Shown: piece after piece, positions 58,392-64,000 of the stretch
Position numbering within the stretch: the first letter of the stretch is position 1
Layout of the letters: every line of letters starts with the position of its first letter
Source of the DNA: Candidatus Zixiibacteriota bacterium
GTDB lineage: Bacteria > Zixibacteria > MSB-5A5 > GN15 > FEB-12
Length of the DNA: 64,000 nucleotides
Assembly (NCBI GenBank): GCA_024280215.1
Contig: JAJRQO010000030.1
Coordinates: 1 to 64,000, forward strand
Reading direction: 5' to 3'
Made by a program: the position numbers and the translations under genes
Notes under the pieces: model-generated
Seen by the model: only the letters and a program-made list of their open reading frames with translations
Told to the model about the DNA's origin: nothing
Databases searched by the model: none

Positions 58392-61111
58392 AAAATAAAT
58401 CACTATACTTAATCGACGGCTCCGCAATGTTCTATCGGGCATACTTTGCTTTTATTCGTAATCCCCTTATCAACTCAAAAGGTGAGGATACCTCGGCGAC
58501 GTATGGTTTTGTTAATTCGATTTTAAAACTGATCCAAAAAGAAAAACCAGACTATATCGCAGTTGTCAATGATACAAAAGCTCCTACCTTCAGGCACAAG
58601 ATGTATGACCAATACAAAGCTAACCGTTCCAAGATGCCCGATGAGCTTGTTGCTCAATTACCAAGGATACGTGAAGCTGTCGAAGCACTTAATATCATCT
58701 CGCTTGAACTGGAAGGTTACGAAGCGGATGATGTTATAGGAACAATAGCACAAGATGCTGCCAAGCAAGGTATGGATGTCTGGTGTGTGACTGGTGATAA
58801 AGACTTCTTTCAATTGGTTAATAATAAAATAAAAATTTATAATCCAAAAAGTGCAACTGGTGTTCCGACTCTGTATGGACGGGAAGAAGTCAAAGAAAAA
58901 TTTGGCGTTTATCCAGAACTTGTTATAGACAAACTTGCACTTATGGGTGATGCTGCCGACAATGTTCCAGGAGTGCCTGGAATAGGTCCTAAAACTGCCG
59001 ACACATTGCTTGAGCAGTTTGGCTCACTTGAGAAAATTCTAACGGACTACGAACAGATTAAAGCAAAAGGTGCCAGAACAAAAATTGCTGACAATATTGA
59101 CAAAGCAAAACTTTCGAAAGAACTTGTAACAATAGATGTCAAAGTTCCATTAGAATATAATTTAGAAGATTTAAAACGACGTGATTTCAACTATGAACTT
59201 TCAAAAGAATTATTTATGGAACTTGAGTTTGGTAGAATTCTTAAAGATGTTATGTCTGGTTCTGAATTCGCAAACTCCTCCGAAGTAGAAGCTCCTAAAA
59301 AAGAAATCAAAAATGATTATAAGACTATAGCGTCGCTTGATGAGTTAAAAGCTCTCGTAACAAAACTTTCAAAAGTTAGAGAGATTGCTATTGATACCGA
59401 AACAACGTCGAAGCATGCTCTTAAAGCAAATCTTGTCGGAATTTCTATTTCTGAAAAAGCAGATTCAGGTTATTATATCCCAGTTGCTCATCGTGATGAA
59501 ACCGAGCGTAACCTTCCTATTGAGCAATCTCTTGAAATCCTTAAACCACTTTTCTTAAACAAAAATGTTCAGAAATTTGGTCAGAATATTAAATATGACA
59601 TGCAGATCTTTCATAGATATAATATAGAGATAGACCCTGTAAGTTTTGACACGATGATTGCTGGATATCTTATTAATCCATCCGCAAGAGAATGTTCTCT
59701 TTCGATGTTGGCTCTTAAATATTTTGATTACCACATGCTTCCAATTAGCGATTTAATCGGAAGCGGGAAAAATCAGAAGACTTTTGATATTGTTCCTATT
59801 GATAAAGCAACATTTTATGCCGTTGAAGATTCCGACTACACTTATAAGCTTCGTGGAGTCTTGGCACCAAAAATTGAAGAACTCGATATGGATAATCTAT
59901 ATTACAATATTGAACTTCCATTAGTGAAAATTTTGACAGACATCGAAGAAACTGGCATCAAAGTTGATATCGATTATCTTGCTAAATTATCAAAAGAGAT
60001 GGGTGAAAAACTTCTGATGCTTACAGCTAAAATTTATGAATTAGCAGGCGGAGAGTTTAATATTAACTCAACTCAGCAACTTTCGCATATCCTTTTTGAG
60101 AAGCTTAATCTTCCAACTAAAGGTAAAACAGCCAAAAAAACTGGCTACTCAACAGATGTAAAAGTGTTAGAGGAACTCGCCAAGATTCATGATTTACCAA
60201 AGTTACTGTTAGATTATCGTCAATTCACAAAATTAAAATCGACATACGTTGATGCCATTCCGAAACTTTGTGACCTTGACACTCAACGAGTCCATTCATC
60301 ATTTAATCAGACAATCGCCGCTACAGGACGTCTTTCATCAACTGATCCAAATTTGCAAAATATTCCAATACGAACCGAAGAAGGTCGTCAGATTCGCAAA
60401 GCGTTTATTCCAAAAGATGATGAACATTCATTACTTGTTGCTGATTACTCACAAATTGAATTACGAGTTTTAGCACATTATGCCAATGACAAGACTTTAC
60501 TTACTGCCTTTAAAAACAATGAAGATATTCATAAGCGTACTGCTGCTGAAGTATACGGTGTCGATTTAGATGAAGTTACAGATGATATGCGTCGTGCTGC
60601 CAAGACTGCTAATTTTGCTATTATCTATGGAGTTTCAGCATTTGGATTGTCACAGCAATCGGGGCTTTCGATGGATGAGTCAAAGAAATTTATTGAAAAG
60701 TATTTTGACCGATACCCAGGAATCAAAGATTACATGGATACTATGAAAGAATTCGCACGTCAAAAAGGGTATGTCATCACACATTATAATCGAAGACGGT
60801 ATCTTCCTGAAATTAATAGCACTAATTATGCTCAACGACAGTTCGCTGAACGGATAGCAATTAACACACCTATTCAGGGAACCGCAGCGGATATAATTAA
60901 ACTTGCCATGATTCGTATATATAAGAACATGGAAGGGATGAAATCTAAGATGGTTTTACAAGTGCATGATGAATTAGTCTTTGATGTATATAAACCTGAA
61001 CTAAAAAAAGTTAAAAAAATTGTACGAGAAGGAATGGAAAATGTTACAGATTTTGAAGTTCCACTTGTGGCGGATATCGGAGTAGGTGAGAACTGGCTTG
61101 AAGCAAAATAA
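58388..61111 (+). CDS. polA: DNA polymerase I
   Basis: This is a 907-residue family A polymerase with all three domains. The 5'-3' nuclease (1-290) has LEGYEADDVIGT and the helix-hairpin-helix GVPGIGPKTA. The 3'-5' exonuclease (about 315-500) keeps its metal ligands: DTET, GQNIKYD and YAVEDSDYT, so proofreading should be active, unlike in many Gram-positive PolA. The polymerase (about 520-907) has ATGRLSSTDPNLQNIP, DYSQIELR and VHDELVFDV. Confidence 0.97.
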   Translation: MKNKSLYLIDGSAMFYRAYFAFIRNPLINSKGEDTSATYGFVNSILKLIQKEKPDYIAVVNDTKAPTFRHKMYDQYKANRSKMPDELVAQLPRIREAVEALNIISLELEGYEADDVIGTIAQDAAKQGMDVWCVTGDKDFFQLVNNKIKIYNPKSATGVPTLYGREEVKEKFGVYPELVIDKLALMGDAADNVPGVPGIGPKTADTLLEQFGSLEKILTDYEQIKAKGARTKIADNIDKAKLSKELVTIDVKVPLEYNLEDLKRRDFNYELSKELFMELEFGRILKDVMSGSEFANSSEVEAPKKEIKNDYKTIASLDELKALVTKLSKVREIAIDTETTSKHALKANLVGISISEKADSGYYIPVAHRDETERNLPIEQSLEILKPLFLNKNVQKFGQNIKYDMQIFHRYNIEIDPVSFDTMIAGYLINPSARECSLSMLALKYFDYHMLPISDLIGSGKNQKTFDIVPIDKATFYAVEDSDYTYKLRGVLAPKIEELDMDNLYYNIELPLVKILTDIEETGIKVDIDYLAKLSKEMGEKLLMLTAKIYELAGGEFNINSTQQLSHILFEKLNLPTKGKTAKKTGYSTDVKVLEELAKIHDLPKLLLDYRQFTKLKSTYVDAIPKLCDLDTQRVHSSFNQTIAATGRLSSTDPNLQNIPIRTEEGRQIRKAFIPKDDEHSLLVADYSQIELRVLAHYANDKTLLTAFKNNEDIHKRTAAEVYGVDLDEVTDDMRRAAKTANFAIIYGVSAFGLSQQSGLSMDESKKFIEKYFDRYPGIKDYMDTMKEFARQKGYVITHYNRRRYLPEINSTNYAQRQFAERIAINTPIQGTAADIIKLAMIRIYKNMEGMKSKMVLQVHDELVFDVYKPELKKVKKIVREGMENVTDFEVPLVADIGVGENWLEAK

Positions 61112-61775
61112 ATTATTTCTTACATTGTTCGTTCTCTGCTTTTTGGTTCTTGTCAAACCAATTTTAGCTATTGATAGAGTAACAGCTACCACAGACAGTA
61201 CAAAAGTAGAAGTTATCAAGGCTGTAGACAGCCTTCCACATCAGTTTGAACCATTTATCGAAATTGCATTTGGTCTTTCTCAAAGAACAGATGAGACAAA
61301 GCTTATAAATTATTCACCACAATTTATAACAAAGATATATTATCATTTGTCTGAAAATGTTTCAGGGAAATTTGGTATAGGGTATAGCACACCTAATAAT
61401 TTTAAATCATCAACATGGGAAACGATTAGCTATCGGAATCTAAAATTTGAAGCTGGAGTTAGGTTTGATTTGTTTGGTGACAAAGTGAAGTTTTATCATG
61501 AAAATGGTATCGAATATAATTATTATTATGAACCGAAAAGTGCCTTTTGGGAACAGAGAATTGGTGTCAATGCATCGCTTGGTATTGTTTTTAATATTCA
61601 ACGAAACCTGAATATCGACATTTCAATAAATCAAACGATAAATGATGGAACAATTTCAAGTCCTACGAAAAATATCAAACCGTCAGAGTTCCCAATTGGT
61701 TTGCAGGATAATCGATTTTTTAATGAAACTTTTAATCCTACAACACTTCAAATTCTGTTCTTTAAAAAATTATAA
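61098..61775 (+). CDS. Predicted outer-membrane beta-barrel protein, function unknown
   Basis: This is a 225-residue protein not recognised as a named family. I take a TTG at 61098 (TAGGTGAG upstream), inside the polA tail; GTG at 61086 is the alternative. Residues 1-24 are a signal peptide. The rest alternates polar and aromatic residues in amphipathic strands (FEPFIEIAFGLSQRTDE, GKFGIGYSTPNNF, FEAGVRFDLFGDKVKFYHENG, NLNIDISINQTIND), consistent with an eight-stranded-type barrel of the kind that models small outer-membrane proteins. It ends FFKKL and not in a C-terminal Phe or Tyr. It is translationally linked to polA. Confidence 0.65.
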   Translation: MKQNKLFLTLFVLCFLVLVKPILAIDRVTATTDSTKVEVIKAVDSLPHQFEPFIEIAFGLSQRTDETKLINYSPQFITKIYYHLSENVSGKFGIGYSTPNNFKSSTWETISYRNLKFEAGVRFDLFGDKVKFYHENGIEYNYYYEPKSAFWEQRIGVNASLGIVFNIQRNLNIDISINQTINDGTISSPTKNIKPSEFPIGLQDNRFFNETFNPTTLQILFFKKL

Positions 61776-61779
61776 CAAC

Positions 61780-61808
61780 TTGTATTAAAAAGTTTTTCAA
61801 ATTATACT
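61780..61808 (+). promoter_or_regulatory. Promoter of coaE, apparently leaderless
   Basis: TTGTAT (61780-61785), a 17-bp spacer and TATACT (61803-61808) end six bases before the ATG at 61815. The expected transcription start coincides with the A of the start codon, and no Shine-Dalgarno site is present. Confidence 0.5.
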
Positions 61809-61814
61809 ATTAGC

Positions 61815-62399
61815 ATGATTATTGGTATTACTGGAAAAATTGGTGTAGGTAAATCAACAGTTACGAAGATATTTAAATCTTACGGATGGGTTGTTGTTGA
61901 TGCGGACTTAATCGGTAAAGAAGTTGTAACTCACAATCCGATAGTCCTGAAAAAACTTGCCAAAGAATTTGGGCAAGACATTCTTATAAATAAATCTATC
62001 TTACGACGTGAACTGCTCAGAGAGAGAGCATTTAAAAGTAAAAAGTCTACTCTTGCACTCAATAAAATTGTCCATCCTGTCCTAATGAAAGAACTCTATG
62101 CCCAACTTGAACAGTATACATTGAACAAGAAAAACATCATTGTTGATGCTGCTTTATTACTTGATTGGAATTTGGATAAAGACGTAGATGCCGTCGTATT
62201 GGTTCATACGAATTTAAAACTACGTATACAAAGAATGTTGGCGAGAGGCTTTTCAAAAGAAGCAGTCTTAGATAGTGATTGTAAACAGAAATCTTTTCAA
62301 CAACTACGAAAACGTTCAAACTATCTTATTTATAACTCAGGGACGGAAACAGAATTAAAAGAAAAAGTAGATCGACTTATTTCAAAACTAAAGAGCTAA
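61815..62399 (+). CDS. coaE: Dephospho-CoA kinase
   Basis: This 194-residue P-loop kinase catalyses the last step of coenzyme A synthesis. Walker A is GKIGVGKST (about 6-14); GWVVVDADLIGKEVV and the KIVHPVL segment (about 89-95) are family markers, as is VDAALLLDW. It has its own promoter right at the start codon. The gene ends 2 bp from the convergent aminotransferase, without an intrinsic terminator between. Confidence 0.93.
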   Translation: MIIGITGKIGVGKSTVTKIFKSYGWVVVDADLIGKEVVTHNPIVLKKLAKEFGQDILINKSILRRELLRERAFKSKKSTLALNKIVHPVLMKELYAQLEQYTLNKKNIIVDAALLLDWNLDKDVDAVVLVHTNLKLRIQRMLARGFSKEAVLDSDCKQKSFQQLRKRSNYLIYNSGTETELKEKVDRLISKLKS

Positions 62400-62401
62400 C
62401 C

Positions 62402-63706
62402 TTATTTATTGAGATATTGTTTCAGAAGTTCGGCAAATAGCTTCGGAACTAACTTCATCTTATTCGGAGATTCTACGTAGGCAATTCGCATCTGTGTTCT
62501 TCCTGGATTCGATCGGTCTTCGTCGATAGAATAAAATTCTGCAAGAGGTGAGACAAGCAAAGTCATCTGATTCCCATCGATATCAACGAAACCTTTTTGA
62601 GCACAGAATAGAACAAACTCAGAGGCATCAAATGAATCATCTACAATATTTCTCACATCTACAACCGAGTAAATCGATGCATCAGGTCTTGAAATTATAA
62701 TGTTTGGAATCAGTTCTTTCATTTCAAATGATAGCTGGTTTAGCATCGTTGCGTAATAAGCTCGTTGTTGGTTGTACCATGTTTTTAAATCAGCGTGAGA
62801 AACATTGGCAAGTGAACCAAAGATATATTGCCCGATAACATTTGGACATAAATTGGCAGTATTTTCAGCAATTGCTCGTTGGTTAAATTCCTGACTGTCG
62901 GTGACAATAGCACCAATACGAAGTCCGCATGCATTCCAAACTTTAGAGGCAGTCTCAATAGAAATCCGCCTTCCGTTAATTCCAGCAACTACTGATTCTG
63001 TAATGCCCCAAACAGATGTTACTTTTTCGTCGGTATAATAAAGTTCACGGTAGGCTTCATCGGAAATAATCCACATATTATGTTTGACAGCTAATTTTGC
63101 AAGTTCTACATAGGCATCGTGCGAGTAAAAATGTCCTGTCGGATTATCATAAGGAATGACAACAACGGCAGATGGGTTATGTTCTGTTATTAGCTTCTCC
63201 ATTTCATCAAAATCAGGATAGGCGAAGATGCCATCATCGCTTAATGTTCGAGTCACCGAAATAGTTCTTCTACCTAAACGTTCCGCCATCGCTTTGTAAT
63301 TTGTATATGCCGCATCAATAAGGAGCAATGGTCGTTCGTTGCTACCTGCTTGGCCGCATACACCCAAGATGACAAGTTCCATCGCCTGTGAGCCACCGTC
63401 TGTTATTTGTGAAAAGAGTTCTGATGTTTCAAATCCACTTGATGCGATAATATTCAAAAATGCATCGTTGGTTTCTCGAAAGCCTACTGTCGCAGAATAT
63501 TTGACAACTCCGTCAACGAATGGTGAGGTTGTCGCCACCAAATTACGCATCCGTTCTTGCATGGCGGGATGCATCGGAAGTGAGACATTTCCAATCGCTA
63601 CATTGACCGCTTCTGTTTGGTCGGTTCGTTTGGCAAATTCGATTTGTGCAACTCTGATTGCTGATGGTTTTCGTTTGTCAAAATGCGTTGAAAGTTCAGG
63701 TTTCAC
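62402..63706 (-). CDS. PLP-dependent aminotransferase, class I/II
   Basis: This 434-residue fold-type I aminotransferase has VAIGNVSLPMHPAM near the start, the VVIPYDNPTGHFYS segment (about 182-195), the SDEAYRELYY element with its PLP Asp, and the PLP Lys in ETASKVWNACGLRIG (about 260). It is longer than AspC-type enzymes by about 35 residues at the C-terminus. The substrate is unknown, and it has no obvious partner here. It is monocistronic. Confidence 0.85.
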   Translation of the reverse strand: MKPELSTHFDKRKPSAIRVAQIEFAKRTDQTEAVNVAIGNVSLPMHPAMQERMRNLVATTSPFVDGVVKYSATVGFRETNDAFLNIIASSGFETSELFSQITDGGSQAMELVILGVCGQAGSNERPLLLIDAAYTNYKAMAERLGRRTISVTRTLSDDGIFAYPDFDEMEKLITEHNPSAVVVIPYDNPTGHFYSHDAYVELAKLAVKHNMWIISDEAYRELYYTDEKVTSVWGITESVVAGINGRRISIETASKVWNACGLRIGAIVTDSQEFNQRAIAENTANLCPNVIGQYIFGSLANVSHADLKTWYNQQRAYYATMLNQLSFEMKELIPNIIISRPDASIYSVVDVRNIVDDSFDASEFVLFCAQKGFVDIDGNQMTLLVSPLAEFYSIDEDRSNPGRTQMRIAYVESPNKMKLVPKLFAELLKQYLNK

Positions 63707-63795
63707 TCTTTTTTCCTTACAAATATCGGTCTCACTGATAGCAAAACAGTACTCTATAAACGTTTATTTGTCAATCAGATTTTGATTGTTTTTAA

Positions 63796-63824
63796 TTGTT
63801 TCAACCAATCCTATTTTGTAAAAT
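63796..63824 (+). promoter_or_regulatory. Promoter of the endopeptidase gene, apparently leaderless
   Basis: TTGTTT (63796-63801), a 17-bp spacer and TAAAAT (63819-63824) end six bases before the ATG at 63831, the same spacing as at coaE. Confidence 0.5.
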
Positions 63825-63830
63825 AGAGAT

Positions 63831-64000
63831 ATGAAATATGGATGGATAACAATCAATATAACCGATATGTGGCACAAGCCAAAATACAATTCGGAACGAG
63901 TCAACCAACTTCTGTTTTCTGATTTTGTGAAAATCAGTGATGAAAAGAATAATTTCTATCATGTTGAGAAAATAGATGGTTACATAGGATGGGTCGACAA
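63831..64000 (+). CDS. NlpC/P60-type endopeptidase, N-terminal SH3 part (cut by window end)
   Basis: The first 56 codons are present and the frame runs open off the window. The translation WITINITDMWHKPKYNSERV, then a QLLFSDFVKI segment and DGYIGWVD, matches the bacterial SH3 domain that opens C40 (NlpC/P60) gamma-D-glutamyl-diamino-acid endopeptidases. Those enzymes trim or recycle cell-wall peptides. The catalytic Cys/His domain would lie beyond the edge, so the enzyme call is inferred from the N-terminal domain only. Confidence 0.65.
   Translation, partial: MKYGWITINITDMWHKPKYNSERVNQLLFSDFVKISDEKNNFYHVEKIDGYIGWVD

Overview
The window comes from an AT-rich, diderm bacterium. The outer-membrane genes (LptD, LolA, BamD, a TonB-dependent receptor, several lipoproteins) show the cell plan. 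Four exported proteins end in paired dockerin-like repeats of the DIADLVxLVxYMFQGG type, usually after a CCxGxxGN motif. That style is typical of candidate phyla of the FCB group such as Zixibacteria and its relatives; this placement is inference from protein style, not from a marker tree. TAA, TAG and TGA are all used as stops. Starts are a mixture of ATG with good Shine-Dalgarno sites, some TTG/GTG, and several genes whose promoter sits directly on the start codon. No rRNA, tRNA, CRISPR or intact insertion sequence was seen.

Region 1-25 kb is a set of mostly unrelated exported or envelope genes. A gene-poor left end (1-900) carries a near-perfect palindrome and a terminator. It is followed by a small lipoprotein and a secreted zinc metallopeptidase whose signal peptide is encoded by ten TTTC units; at this copy number the gene is out of frame. 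Next come a 1083-residue metzincin with NHL, metal-binding and dockerin-like repeats, an oligopeptidase B, an ECF sigma/anti-sigma pair, an FG-GAP protein, a beta-propeller lipoprotein, a WlbA-like sugar dehydrogenase, a TonB-dependent receptor, an LVIVD-repeat protein, and an operon of histidine kinase, sigma-54 activator and CpeT-like protein.

Region 23.7-44.6 kb is an aromatic amino-acid supercluster, nearly all overlapping or abutting genes: a PLP aminotransferase (own transcript), then a DapF-like protein without its two catalytic cysteines, trpE, trpG, trpD, an MFS transporter, trpC, trpF, trpB, trpA, chorismate mutase, DAHP synthase 1; after a 118-bp gap argS, tyrA, DAHP synthase 2, aroA, aroE, aroK, aroB, aroQ and a metallopeptidase lipoprotein, ending at a terminator. 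It supplies every step from DAHP to tryptophan and to hydroxyphenylpyruvate except chorismate synthase (aroC); prephenate dehydratase (pheA) is also absent.

Region 44.6-64 kb is housekeeping and envelope: MATE exporter, FAH-family hydrolase, AlaX, LptD, HU, FtsK, LolA, RimO, a lytic transglycosylase, BamD, NadD, PolA, an outer-membrane protein of unknown role, CoaE, a convergent aminotransferase, and the start of an NlpC/P60-type endopeptidase cut by the window edge.

The observations most worth following up are the TTTC contingency locus, the Ser/Ser DapF homologue translationally coupled to trpE, and the shared dockerin-like C-terminal tag.
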